Assembly: GCA_964537285.1 (NCBI GenBank)
Contig: CAZHZT010000052.1
Location: forward strand, 1-36,124
Source of the DNA: CAZHZT01 sp964537285
GTDB taxonomy: Bacteria; Bacteroidota; Bacteroidia; Chitinophagales; Saprospiraceae
DNA: 36,124 nt
Direction of reading: 5' to 3'
Of this stretch, positions 1-8,678 are shown one piece after another. Made by a program: the position numbers and the translations under genes. Numbering within the stretch: the stretch's first letter is position 1; each line of letters begins with the position of its first letter. A model generated the notes under the pieces. It was not told where the DNA came from. It did not search any database and worked only from the letters and a program-made list of their open reading frames with translations.

Positions 1-92
1 TTACAAAAAATGAGCCATTCCGAAAATTCGGGATGACTCTTGTTTAAGGATTTCTAAAATTAACTTCGACCAAATGAAATCATCTAGAATCC
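1..92 (-). repeat. Dispersed repeat module, copy cut by the window edge
   Basis: Read on the minus strand, these 92 bases match 10748-10841 with only about four differences by eye. The module starts with the end sequence GATGATTTCATTTGGT (here reversed at about 69-84), runs through an AT-rich spacer and ends in the hairpin that also serves as a terminator at three other places in the window. It may continue to the left of the window. No coding capacity. As it lies upstream of the LamG gene, its hairpin could terminate a gene to the left. Confidence 0.8.
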
Positions 93-176
93 GTTTTTTG
101 TTAGAAGTAATCTAAAAATCATCCTCTCAAGAAGAACAAACTGTTTTTTGGAAAACTTCTTAGTAAAATTATATCA

Positions 177-1433
177 ATGTTCCATAAAAAAACATTTATG
201 AAGTTCCCGATTACCGTATTTTTTATTCTATTTATTGGAAATTTTCTTTGGGCTCAGCCTACTAACCAATTAATTTCTTACTATACCTTTAATGATTGCG
301 ACGATAACTCTATTACGGATACTGTAGGTAATAATAATGGCCAGCTAATCGGAGGGCCCATTATTCCAGATTGTCGCTGCGGAGTTCAGGGAAACGCTCT
401 AAGGCTAGATGGTATCAATGACCATATCCAGTTCACAGGTGCGTTCGAAAGCTTTTTCATGACAGTGGACATTTCCGTGAGTTTCTATTTTAAACCAGAA
501 CTGGCTATTGGAACACAGGTCCTCTTGTCTAAAAGGGAAGAATGTAGCCCAGACAATGCTTTCACCGTCACCTACAGTTCAAATACCCGAGAGATAAAAG
601 CTACATTGCGTGAAAACGGAAGCCGGCAAAATATTGTAAAAACCAGGCTGAATGAAAGTGGGTGTTGGTATCATGTCGTTATTGTAAGAGATGGCAACAC
701 GACCATTCTTTACATAGATAACGAAAAAGTTGCTGAAAGCCAGTCTAACGGCCGGGTGGATCTGGAAAATGGCGGTGTACTCCTGCTCTCCAGCGCGTCT
801 GTATTACCTTGCAATAATGACGAGGTACCTTTTGTAGGGGCTATTGACGAACTGCGTTTCTACAGAAGAGTGCTGGAACCCGAGGAAATCGAAACCCTTT
901 ATTTATCACAAGAACGCATAATTTCGCGAGACACTTCGATCTTTATCGGAGATTCCGTTTTTATCGAAACACGTTCTAATTGTACTACTGATTATAGCTG
1001 GTTTCCTGACGAAAACATTGACGACCCTGCTATTTCCGACCCAGCAGTTTTTCCTGAAGAAAATACAGTCTATACCGTAACATTTAATCAGAGCGGCGAA
1101 TGTAGTGCCGTCGATTCTATCCTTGTGCGTGTAATTGATCCCTCACAATTGGGCTGTGAAGAGCTTTTCTTACCAAAAGCTTTTACACCAAATGGCGACG
1201 GCCTGAATGACTTTTATGGCATCAGTAATTATTATGTCATCCAAGAGCTTCTGGATTTTGAAATCCTCGACCGATGGGGAAACAGAGTTTTTTACACCGT
1301 AGATCCTATTCAACAATGGGATGGCTCTTATCAAGGGGCTGAAGTAAATCCGGGAGTCTTTTTATACAGAATTCGTCACCTCTGCCAAGGCGAAGAACTT
1401 ATTAAGGTAGGAAGTGTAGTTGTTATGAAATAA
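177..1433 (+). CDS. Secreted LamG-domain protein with T9SS type B (CHU_C) sorting domain
   Basis: A 418-residue surface or secreted protein of unknown ligand. An N-terminal signal peptide (hydrophobic stretch FPITVFFILFIGNFLWAQ, cleavage near residue 26) is followed by a LamG/concanavalin-like domain at about 30-245, recognisable from LISYYTFND, LRLDGINDHIQF, GCWYHVVIVRD and the closing AIDELRFYRRVLEPEEI. A PKD-like stretch (about 250-322) follows, then the gliding-motility/CHU_C type B sorting domain (about 328-418: LPKAFTPNGDGLNDFYGI, DRWGNRVF, WDGSYQG, PGVFLYRI). Such cargo crosses the outer membrane through the type IX system. ATG at 177 is used; ATG at 198 would also leave a good signal peptide. 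It converges with the 1514-2665 gene across a shared hairpin. Confidence 0.88.
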   Translation: MFHKKTFMKFPITVFFILFIGNFLWAQPTNQLISYYTFNDCDDNSITDTVGNNNGQLIGGPIIPDCRCGVQGNALRLDGINDHIQFTGAFESFFMTVDISVSFYFKPELAIGTQVLLSKREECSPDNAFTVTYSSNTREIKATLRENGSRQNIVKTRLNESGCWYHVVIVRDGNTTILYIDNEKVAESQSNGRVDLENGGVLLLSSASVLPCNNDEVPFVGAIDELRFYRRVLEPEEIETLYLSQERIISRDTSIFIGDSVFIETRSNCTTDYSWFPDENIDDPAISDPAVFPEENTVYTVTFNQSGECSAVDSILVRVIDPSQLGCEELFLPKAFTPNGDGLNDFYGISNYYVIQELLDFEILDRWGNRVFYTVDPIQQWDGSYQGAEVNPGVFLYRIRHLCQGEELIKVGSVVVMK

Positions 1434-1450
1434 GCAAAGATTAAACCTGA

Positions 1451-1504
1451 AATAATAAAAAAGGGGCAACTGCGCTTTTGCGCAGTTGCCCCTTTTTTAT
1501 TATT
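1451..1504. terminator. Bidirectional intrinsic terminator
   Basis: A perfect 25-base-pair stem (1451-1475 with 1480-1504) around a TTTT loop. Its GC core GGGGCAACTGCGC is flanked by A-tracts on one side and T-tracts on the other, so it can terminate both convergent genes that meet here. Confidence 0.92.
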
Positions 1505-1513
1505 TTAAACCTC

Positions 1514-2665
1514 CTAAGGTCTTGCAATAACCAATTTTTTGGTTACAAGAACTTTACCATTATCATCAATTAAGCTATAAACATAAGTTCCGGGATTCAG
1601 GTCATATAAATTCTCTTTAACCATTTGATTTCCACTATTAATCGTGTAATTATTTTCCCAGACGGGCAAACCTAACAGGTTGTAAATTCGCAACGAATAA
1701 TTGCCTGGTTCAACATGGCTGAAATAGAACCGTGCATATAAAATTGCAGGATTCGGAAGCGCCATTACGTCTGCGCGATGAGCATCCTTTACGACATCTG
1801 CACTTGAACTAACCGTGATTGGAATGTATTTAAAAGCGATATTATTAACTGTATCATTAGCGGCGTTCATATTCACTACAGCAATGGGTTCCTTAGCATC
1901 AGCGCTAAAGAAGTAATAAGATACCAGGGTGGCATCTCCTAAGCCTGAAAAAGGAATTAAGTCTGTTACGTCGATCCAGCCTAGAATAGGTACTTTGGCC
2001 AAAATTACGGTAGAGCGATTCTCCACTCGTTTCTCTCTCAACACTTCAAAACTTCCACGCGGAATTTCCATGGAGCCCCAGGCGTCAACGACATCGGTGC
2101 GGTCACCTGCAAATTCTACAGCAATTGAGTCTGGCTCGATAGGAAGGCTACCTAATGTATCCAGGAATTCTGTTGGAAGATCATCCCATGCTATTTCAAT
2201 TCGAAAAGCAGAACTCGACATCATTACATCCCCAAACGTTAGGGGAGCGTGTCGGTCAAGGATGGGTTTCTCTAATCCTGCATTTACATCGATACCAAAA
2301 CCAATCGGATCAGACCCAAAATAGCCAATGACCTCCATAAACTCATTCGTTACATTATGATACTCTTCAGCGTTTTCACTATCCCTGATAACGACCTCAG
2401 CATCAGGATAAATACCAGAAGCATTCCCTTCGGAGGCATCCAGAACGAGTCGTTCTCGTATGAAACCAACAGGCAAACTGGAGAAGTCCCACATTTGCTG
2501 CCCGGTGGTTTGAGGATCAAAATTTACGTTTGGGAAAAAAGCCGTGGTAGTTCTCAGAGTATCTCCCGGAACAGGGAAGTAATCGCCTGAATTGATGGTA
2601 ATCTGGCCAAAACTAATAGACCAAATAACCAAACTAAAAATGCTAGAAAGTAAAGTTTGCTTCAT
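1514..2665 (-). CDS. Secreted protein with T9SS type A sorting domain
   Basis: A 383-residue protein that I cannot assign to a functional family. It begins with a clear signal peptide (MKQTLLSSIFSLVIWSISFG, then QITINSGDYFP). The middle (about 22-290) is a beta-rich region without a motif I recognise. The last 80 or so residues are a type A Por-secretion sorting domain: ALPNPAILYARFYFS, YSLRIYNLLGLPVWE, LNPGTYVYSLIDDNGKVLVTKKLVI. This predicts export by the type IX system and attachment to, or release from, the cell surface. Single-gene unit; a promoter-like TATTTTTG lies 41-48 bases upstream. Confidence 0.85.
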   Translation of the reverse strand: MKQTLLSSIFSLVIWSISFGQITINSGDYFPVPGDTLRTTTAFFPNVNFDPQTTGQQMWDFSSLPVGFIRERLVLDASEGNASGIYPDAEVVIRDSENAEEYHNVTNEFMEVIGYFGSDPIGFGIDVNAGLEKPILDRHAPLTFGDVMMSSSAFRIEIAWDDLPTEFLDTLGSLPIEPDSIAVEFAGDRTDVVDAWGSMEIPRGSFEVLREKRVENRSTVILAKVPILGWIDVTDLIPFSGLGDATLVSYYFFSADAKEPIAVVNMNAANDTVNNIAFKYIPITVSSSADVVKDAHRADVMALPNPAILYARFYFSHVEPGNYSLRIYNLLGLPVWENNYTINSGNQMVKENLYDLNPGTYVYSLIDDNGKVLVTKKLVIARP

Positions 2666-2705
2666 AATCTTTGTTCTTTAAACAGTTTTTAGGGTTTTTA
2701 AAATA

Positions 2706-2713
2706 CAAAAATA
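2706..2713 (-). promoter_or_regulatory. Possible -7 promoter element of the 1514-2665 gene
   Basis: On the minus strand this reads TATTTTTG, a full match to the Bacteroidota -7 consensus TAnnTTTG, 41 bases before the start codon. No TTTG sits at the ideal distance upstream, so the call is weak. Confidence 0.35.
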
Positions 2714-2851
2714 CAAAACTCTCATCAAGAGTGCATCAATTGCACCGTTAAAGTTCTATTAATGGACTTTATTCTAATTCAGCTACAGAGCAAGTCCTAT
2801 ATAGATAGAGCGTTTTAAAATAGTATTCGCTGCTTCTGCATACCAATTTTG

Positions 2852-4672
2852 TTAAAAAGCCTGTAGAGCGACAAGCTTTTTGTATGGTCCATTTTTTTGC
2901 AACAGATCCAAGTGCTTCCCTCTTTCGATGATTCGCCCTTCGTGAAGCACTACAATTTCATCAGCATGTTGAATGGTAGATAAACGGTGAGCTATGACCA
3001 GAGCAGTCCTGTCTTGCATTAATTTATTTAATGCATCCTGAACGAGTTTTTCAGATTGGGAATCCAGGGCAGAGGTAGCTTCGTCCAGCAAAAGAATTGG
3101 GGGATTTCTTAGAACAGCGCGGGCAATCGTCAGGCGTTGCCTTTGCCCTCCACTCAGTTTTGTACCCCGGTCGCCAATAATAGTTTGATAACCATTTTCT
3201 GTGGCTAAGATAAATTCATGGGCATTCGCAATTTTGGCAGCATTTTCTACTTCTTCCTGACTTACCCCCTCTAATCCAAAAACGATGTTGTTAAAAATAG
3301 TGTCATTAAAAAGCACGGCTTCCTGAGACACAAGGCCGATCAAATTCCGCAAGTCTTTAATCTTAATATCTTTGATATTATGACCATCGATAAATATTCC
3401 TCCTTCCTGGACATCATAGAAACGAGGCAGTAAATCCGCTAAAGTCGATTTTCCTGCTCCTGAGCCTCCAACCAGAGCAACTATTTTACCCTTTGGGATG
3501 AAGAGATCGATTTCCCTTACGGCCCACAATTCAGCATTCGGATACTTAAATCCGACGGCACGATATTCTATTGCTCTTGTAAAAGAATCCGTTGATACTG
3601 CATCATCAGCCTCTGTAATACTGGATTCGGCATCAAGAATAAACTCTACGCGATTCACCGCCGCAATGCCTTTTTGAATATTGTAGTAGGCCGTTGAAAA
3701 CTTTTTTGCCGGTTCAATCACATTATAAAAAGCGAATAAGAAGGCAAAAAATGTCTCAGCTTCTAGAGTGCCTGAAAAAACCTGACGAGAACCATACCAC
3801 AACAGAACAGCTACCACCGAAATACCTAAAAATTCTGAAAGTGGAGAGGATAGGTCTCTTCGCCATAATAAACGAGTAAGCAACAAGCGATAAGCGTTAT
3901 TATCTTCCGCAAACTTCCGTTCTTGGTAGGGCTCAGCATTAAAGCTTTTTATTATTCTCAGGCCGGTAAGTGCTTCTTCTAAGGTAGCCGCCAGATTTCC
4001 CAGCCTTTCCTGTACTTTGGCGGAATTCTTCTTCAAAGTTTTCCCGATCCCTCCAATTATAATACCAGTGAAGACCAATAAACCAAAAACGAAAAGCGTT
4101 AAGGTTGGGCTTACATATACCATGAAGCCCAGCCCACCAATTACGACTAAAGGCTCACGGAATATTGCTTCCAGTACATTTAGGATACTCCACTCAATTT
4201 CTTGTACATCCCCTGTGATGCGAGACATCAGGTCCCCTTTACGGGTTTCGGTGAAATAACCTATTGGTAACAGCATGATCTTCCCGAAGAGCTGGGCACG
4301 GATATCACGGATAATTCCATTCCGAACCGGAGCCATGAAGAACAAAGAGAGGTATCTGAAAAGATTTTTAAAAAAGAAAAGCAATACGATTCCTCCACAA
4401 ATGTAAAGAAGGGCTGCTTCCTTTCCGTTCTCAGCGATCCAATTGCCCAGAGCATAATCCAGATATTGCTGTGCATAGGAAATACTGAAGGAATATTCAG
4501 GCGGAGATTGTAACTGAACGGGAGCCCTGTCAAATAAAATCCTTAAAAAAGGGATTATCGAAGGGATGCTGACAACGGTAAAAAAGGCCATCAGCACATT
4601 ACAAGTAATGTTAAGAACAATATTGGTTTTGTAGGCATAAATATACCGAATCAGGCGCCAGAAGCTATTCAT
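2852..4672 (-). CDS. MsbA-like ABC transporter, fused permease and ATPase
   Basis: A 606-residue half-transporter expected to work as a homodimer in the inner membrane. Residues 1-340 hold the six-helix ABC membrane domain (MNSFWRLIRYIYAYKTNIVL and further hydrophobic segments). The ATPase domain follows: Walker A GGSGAGKST at about 402, Q-loop LVSQEAVLF, signature LSGGQRQR at about 506, Walker B ILLLDEATSALD at about 525-536 and H-loop IAHRLST. Size and layout match the MsbA/lipid-A and multidrug exporter group; the substrate cannot be read from the sequence. It ends the minus-strand fabH-efp-accB-accC run, 19 bases downstream of accC, so co-transcription is likely. Confidence 0.9.
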   Translation of the reverse strand: MNSFWRLIRYIYAYKTNIVLNITCNVLMAFFTVVSIPSIIPFLRILFDRAPVQLQSPPEYSFSISYAQQYLDYALGNWIAENGKEAALLYICGGIVLLFFFKNLFRYLSLFFMAPVRNGIIRDIRAQLFGKIMLLPIGYFTETRKGDLMSRITGDVQEIEWSILNVLEAIFREPLVVIGGLGFMVYVSPTLTLFVFGLLVFTGIIIGGIGKTLKKNSAKVQERLGNLAATLEEALTGLRIIKSFNAEPYQERKFAEDNNAYRLLLTRLLWRRDLSSPLSEFLGISVVAVLLWYGSRQVFSGTLEAETFFAFLFAFYNVIEPAKKFSTAYYNIQKGIAAVNRVEFILDAESSITEADDAVSTDSFTRAIEYRAVGFKYPNAELWAVREIDLFIPKGKIVALVGGSGAGKSTLADLLPRFYDVQEGGIFIDGHNIKDIKIKDLRNLIGLVSQEAVLFNDTIFNNIVFGLEGVSQEEVENAAKIANAHEFILATENGYQTIIGDRGTKLSGGQRQRLTIARAVLRNPPILLLDEATSALDSQSEKLVQDALNKLMQDRTALVIAHRLSTIQHADEIVVLHEGRIIERGKHLDLLQKNGPYKKLVALQAF

Positions 4673-4691
4673 ATAAATATCTAAGAGGGGC

Positions 4692-6035
4692 TTAGAGCTC
4701 TTTAATATCTACTCCTTTCAGGAAGCCCGTATGAAAATCTCCTCTTCTAAAGGCTTCGTTCTTCATCAATCGCTGGTGGAAAGGGATCGTAGTTTTTACG
4801 CCTTCGATTATAAACTCATCCAGGGCCCGTTCCATTTTAGCGATGCATTCTTCACGGGTTTGAGCACGGCAGATAAGTTTAGCGATCATTGAATCGTAAT
4901 AGGGAGGTACGGTATATCCTGCATAAGCATGTGTATCTACCCGGACTCCATGCCCTTTAGCGCTATGAAAGGAAGTAATTTTCCCCGGGCTTGGCCTAAA
5001 GCCATTGAAAGGATCTTCAGCATTTATTCGACATTCAATAGCATGAAGAGAAGGTTCATAATTTTTTCCGGAAATAGGAATACCCGCAGCGATTTTAATT
5101 TGCTCCTTGATCAGATCATGATCAATCACTTCTTCTGTAACGGTATGCTCCACCTGAATACGCGTATTCATTTCCATGAAGTAGAAGTCCCGGTTTTTAT
5201 CGACTAAGAATTCTACGGTTCCAACACCCTCATATTTTATAGCTTCGCCGATACGGATGGCCGCATTTCCCATTTTTTCCCGTAGTTCCTTAGTCATGAA
5301 AGGTGACGGGGATTCCTCCACTAGTTTTTGGTGACGACGTTGAATGGAGCAATCTCTTTCAGAAAGGTGGCAAACACGCCCTTCCTGATCTCCTGCTACC
5401 TGGATTTCGATATGGCGAGGTTCTTCTATAAATTTTTCGATATAAATTCCATCATTGGAAAAAGCAGCTTTAGCCTCTTTTCGGGCCAATTCCCAGGCAG
5501 AGCTAAACTCACTTTCTTCCCAAACGATGCGCATACCTTTTCCACCGCCACCAGCAGTGGCTTTAAGGATGATTGGATAACCAACTTCTTTAGCGACTTT
5601 AAGCCCCTGTTTTACATCTTTGATCAGGCCGTTAGACCCCTGAATAACGGGCACGTTAGCCTTCATAACGGTTTCTTTGGCCGTAATTTTATCCCCCATT
5701 TTTTTGATCTGGGAAGGAGTAGGCCCTATGAACTTAATTCCATATTCGGCGGCAACTTCGGCGAAGTCACCGTTTTCAGCCAGAAAACCATAGCCAGGGT
5801 GAATGGCATCTGCGTTCGTAATTTCCACAGCGGCCATTATAGAGGGTATATTCAGATAAGAATCTATGGATACAGGCGGCCCTATACAGACAGCCTCGTC
5901 CGCAAAGCGTACATGAAGGCTTTCTCTATCGGCAGTTGAATAAACGGCAACCGTTTTTATGCCCATTTCTTTGCAAGTACGAATAATTCGCAATGCAATT
6001 TCTCCTCGATTAGCTATCAGGATTTTTTTAAACAT
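4692..6035 (-). CDS. accC: Biotin carboxylase subunit of acetyl-CoA carboxylase
   Basis: The 447-residue protein carboxylates the biotin on AccB using ATP and bicarbonate, the first half-reaction of malonyl-CoA synthesis for fatty acids. It has the full biotin carboxylase layout: N-terminal domain (MFKKILIANRGEIALRIIR), ATP-grasp domain with the glycine-rich loop GGGGKGMR, and the active-site stretch FMEMNTRIQVEHTVTE, followed by the C-terminal biotin-carboxylase domain (ECRINAEDP...FRPSPGKI). Length is close to the E. coli enzyme (449). It lies 87 bases downstream of accB in the same direction, the usual partner. Confidence 0.97.
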   Translation of the reverse strand: MFKKILIANRGEIALRIIRTCKEMGIKTVAVYSTADRESLHVRFADEAVCIGPPVSIDSYLNIPSIMAAVEITNADAIHPGYGFLAENGDFAEVAAEYGIKFIGPTPSQIKKMGDKITAKETVMKANVPVIQGSNGLIKDVKQGLKVAKEVGYPIILKATAGGGGKGMRIVWEESEFSSAWELARKEAKAAFSNDGIYIEKFIEEPRHIEIQVAGDQEGRVCHLSERDCSIQRRHQKLVEESPSPFMTKELREKMGNAAIRIGEAIKYEGVGTVEFLVDKNRDFYFMEMNTRIQVEHTVTEEVIDHDLIKEQIKIAAGIPISGKNYEPSLHAIECRINAEDPFNGFRPSPGKITSFHSAKGHGVRVDTHAYAGYTVPPYYDSMIAKLICRAQTREECIAKMERALDEFIIEGVKTTIPFHQRLMKNEAFRRGDFHTGFLKGVDIKEL

Positions 6036-6122
6036 TCTCTGCGTCTTAATGAAAAATAGTTCTTTGACAAATTAACCTTACCTTACTACCTTTCTGTCTG
6101 TCGTGTAATTTAGCAGAATAAT

Positions 6123-6662
6123 TTAGCTTGGATCGATCAGGAACAACGCCTGATCATATTCTACCGGAGAAGCATCTTCGACAAGTACTTTAACGACTTT
6201 TCCGCTCACTTCAGATTCGATTTCGTTGAAAAGTTTCATAGCTTCTACGATACAGACCACATCCCCCGTTTTGATGGTATCCCCTACCTTTGCGTAAGGA
6301 GGTTTATCCGGTGATTGAGCTCTGTAAAAAGTTCCTACGATAGGAGATTTGATCGCTACCAGGTGATCTTCATCATTTTTGGAAGCATCCACTGCCGGTT
6401 CGTCTTTTTTAGCAGGAGGCTCCTTGGATTCAGCCGGAGCGGCGGCAGGAGCAGGTGCTGCCGCATTTGACGGCTGAGGCATTGCAGTAGAAGTTGGTAC
6501 GGGAACGATCTGTTGCTGAGGAGCGATAACAGGTTGAACGGAGCTTTTGTTGTACTCTTTGGTACGAATAAGCAGTTCGAATTCTCCTTCTTTCATCTTG
6601 AATTCAGAGAGCTCCATTTGATTGACGAGCCTTATCAGCTCTTTTATTTCTTTGAAATTCAT
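6123..6662 (-). CDS. accB: Biotin carboxyl carrier protein of acetyl-CoA carboxylase
   Basis: The 179-residue carrier shuttles carboxyl-biotin between AccC and the carboxyltransferase. The C-terminal lipoyl/biotinyl domain carries the biotinylation motif EAMKL, with the acceptor lysine at about residue 143 and the usual 35-40 residues after it. It is preceded by a flexible Pro/Ala-rich linker (about 65-100) and an N-terminal region MNFKEIKELIRLV typical of bacterial BCCP. The promoter just upstream lies between efp and accB, so accB-accC can be transcribed apart from fabH and efp. Confidence 0.96.
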   Translation of the reverse strand: MNFKEIKELIRLVNQMELSEFKMKEGEFELLIRTKEYNKSSVQPVIAPQQQIVPVPTSTAMPQPSNAAAPAPAAAPAESKEPPAKKDEPAVDASKNDEDHLVAIKSPIVGTFYRAQSPDKPPYAKVGDTIKTGDVVCIVEAMKLFNEIESEVSGKVVKVLVEDASPVEYDQALFLIDPS

Positions 6663-6680
6663 ATTTTAAGATTTCTGCAT

Positions 6681-6711
6681 CAAAGATAATATTCCCTTCG
6701 AGGATATCAAG
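6681..6711 (-). promoter_or_regulatory. Bacteroidota-type promoter upstream of accB
   Basis: On the minus strand a CTTG (near TTTG, -33 box, 6708-6711) is followed after exactly 19 bases by TATCTTTG (6681-6688), a full match to the TAnnTTTG -7 box. The predicted start would lie about 10 bases before the AccB coding region's upstream AT-rich leader. Confidence 0.6.
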
Positions 6712-7278
6712 TTATTCTTTAACTCTTTCCACATAAGCTCCGGTAGCGGTATCGATTTTGACTTTATCTCCTTCATTAACAAACAGAGGAACTTTAACTT
6801 CCGCTCCGGTTTCCAGTTTTGCAGGTTTAAGAGTGTTAGTGGCTGTATCTCCTTTCACTCCTGGCTCAGAATAAGTTATTTCAAGAACTACGTACTGAGG
6901 CAGTTCAATCGTAAGAGGTACTTCTTTTTCAGCATGGAAGAGGATTTCAATCTCCATTCCTTCCTTAAGGAACTGAGCATTGTCGATCATTTTCTCCTGA
7001 ATAGAAACTTGATCATAGGTTTCATTGTCCATAAAGTTCAATCCCATATCGTCTGGATATAGATACTGAAACTTTCTTCTTTCAACTCTCACCTCTTTGA
7101 TCTTATGCCCTGCCGGGAAGGTATTATCTATAACCCTTCCATTGGTAAGACTTTTCAATTTTGTACGAACGAAAGCAGCCCCTTTACCAGGCTTTACGTG
7201 AAGGAATTCGACTATAGCGTAGATGTCGTTATTGTGATCAATACACATTCCTTTTCTGATATCCGATGTACTTGCCAT
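6712..7278 (-). CDS. efp: Translation elongation factor P
   Basis: EF-P binds stalled ribosomes between the P and E sites and helps peptide-bond formation at proline stretches. The 188-residue length is standard and the three-domain layout is visible: KOW-like N-domain (MASTSDIRKGMCIDHNNDIY), the loop HVKPGKGAAF whose lysine at about 32 takes the place of the modified Lys34 of E. coli, then two OB domains (QYVVLEITYSEPGVKGDTA). It sits 56 bases after fabH, with a possible promoter of its own in that gap. Confidence 0.97.
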   Translation of the reverse strand: MASTSDIRKGMCIDHNNDIYAIVEFLHVKPGKGAAFVRTKLKSLTNGRVIDNTFPAGHKIKEVRVERRKFQYLYPDDMGLNFMDNETYDQVSIQEKMIDNAQFLKEGMEIEILFHAEKEVPLTIELPQYVVLEITYSEPGVKGDTATNTLKPAKLETGAEVKVPLFVNEGDKVKIDTATGAYVERVKE

Positions 7279-7311
7279 TTTATTTTTTTCTTAAATATTT
7301 ACAATTTGGCG

Positions 7312-7319
7312 CAAAGATA
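7312..7319 (-). promoter_or_regulatory. Possible -7 promoter element of efp
   Basis: On the minus strand this reads TATCTTTG, a perfect TAnnTTTG and the same octamer as the accB promoter. No TTTG is seen at the expected -33 position, so efp may use both this site and read-through from fabH. Confidence 0.4.
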
Positions 7320-7334
7320 GAAAAAATTAGCGCA

Positions 7335-8330
7335 TTAATAGGCCCACTTCACCAGACATGTTCCCCAGGTGAATCCTCCTCCAAAAGCGGTAAGGAGGAT
7401 ATTGTCACCTTTTTTAAAATCTTTTTCCCATTCCCATAAGCATAATGGTAAAGTTCCAGCAGTCGTATTTCCGTATTTTTCAATATTAATAATCACTTTT
7501 TCAAGAGGAAAATCCAAAGCAGCTGCCACCGAATTGATAATACGTACATTTGCCTGATGGGGAATCATCCATTGGACATCATCATTGGTGAGTTGATTGC
7601 GCTCCATAACTTCTTTTACAGTAGAAGACATGCCCTTGATTGCTGCCTTAAAAACGGGCTTCCCATCCTGGTAAACAAAATGCTGCCGCTGGCTAACAGT
7701 ATCTATCGTTGTTGGGTTCAAAGATCCCCCTGCATCCATATAGAGATACTGACGACCGGAACCGTCTGCCTTAAGAACAGCATCCCAGACCCCAACATTT
7801 TCCTCTGTAGGTTCAAGAAGCACAGCTCCTCCCCCATCTCCAAAAATCACGCAGGTGGAACGATCCGTATAATCAATTATGGATGACATCACATCCATCC
7901 CAATGACAACTACTTTTTTGTGTGTACCTGATTCTATAAATTTAGAACCGGTAACCAGGCCATAAAGAAAACCAGAACAAGCCGCATTAAGATCAAAACC
8001 ATAAGCATTGTGTGCTCCAACTTTATCGGCAATAGTATTTGCCGTATCCGGGAAGACCCGGTCACCAGTGATTGTAGCACAAATGATTAGTTCAATATCC
8101 TCGGGTTGAGTATTCGTTTTTTCCATCAAACCCTTTAGCATTTCCGCTCCCATGTCAGAGGCCGCTTTGTCTTTATCTTTTAGAATACGACGTTCCTTTA
8201 TACCTGTTCGGGTCTGGATCCACTCATCATTGGTATCCACCATCGTTTCCAATTCCTGATTGGTGAGGATATAATCAGGCACATAACAATACACTCCTGT
8301 TATTGCCGCATGCATACTCATAATTTTCAT
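7335..8330 (-). CDS. fabH: Beta-ketoacyl-ACP synthase III
   Basis: FabH starts fatty acid synthesis by condensing an acyl-CoA with malonyl-ACP. The 331-residue protein has the complete catalytic triad: Cys118 in DLNAACSGF, His258 in IPHQANVR and Asn288 in YGNTTAGT, plus the closing LLTAFGGGFTWG. The start is uncertain: ATGs at residues 1, 4 and 6 (MKIMSMHAAITGVY) are all close together, and homologues usually begin near the third. It heads the minus-strand run with efp, accB and accC, a common fatty-acid grouping. Confidence 0.96.
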   Translation of the reverse strand: MKIMSMHAAITGVYCYVPDYILTNQELETMVDTNDEWIQTRTGIKERRILKDKDKAASDMGAEMLKGLMEKTNTQPEDIELIICATITGDRVFPDTANTIADKVGAHNAYGFDLNAACSGFLYGLVTGSKFIESGTHKKVVVIGMDVMSSIIDYTDRSTCVIFGDGGGAVLLEPTEENVGVWDAVLKADGSGRQYLYMDAGGSLNPTTIDTVSQRQHFVYQDGKPVFKAAIKGMSSTVKEVMERNQLTNDDVQWMIPHQANVRIINSVAAALDFPLEKVIINIEKYGNTTAGTLPLCLWEWEKDFKKGDNILLTAFGGGFTWGTCLVKWAY

Positions 8331-8678
8331 TTTTTTAGCAAGCTAATCTTATTCGTTTTGAAGGCCGGAAAAAGAAAATAAATTTATTTCTGAATAAAAT
8401 CTAATAAGTTTATTTCTTTGACAAAAATTTACTGCTCCGCCCAAGTTTTTTTCTATTAGACCTTATTAAAATAAAGCCTAATGATGGGGCGAAATTAGAA
8501 AAATTTAATTTAAATTGAGATTTCATGAAATTTATTTGGTTAAGTAAAATAAATTTCTTAAAATAGGAGTTAGAAGTATTAGGTAAGTAGTAGACTTTAT
8601 TCTGAAATATTTAGATCATTTTTTAATAAAATTCGTTCTTTGACAATTTATGTCAAAGATCTATAAAATTGAAGCGTC
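8331..8678. other. Divergent promoter region between fabH and the thioredoxin-SPOR gene
   Basis: A 348-base AT-rich gap with no coding sequence. It holds two copies of TTCTTTGACA (8413 and 8636); the second lies in the small palindrome CTTTGACA...TGTCAAAG at 8638-8658, directly before the thioredoxin-SPOR gene. A 22-base stretch at 8588-8609 (TAGACTTTATTCTGAAATA core) recurs at 22291-22312, also just upstream of a plus-strand gene. A weak promoter fit (TTTG at 8639, TAAAATTG at 8664) is possible. Confidence 0.6.

Noticed and set aside
1929..2324. 131-residue open frame on the plus strand
   Set aside because: It lies opposite the T9SS type A gene, has an unnatural composition rich in Ser, Pro and Arg, and no ribosome-binding or domain support.
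5328..5939. 203-residue open frame on the plus strand opposite accC
   Set aside because: accC is certain on the other strand; the frame is a codon-structure shadow.
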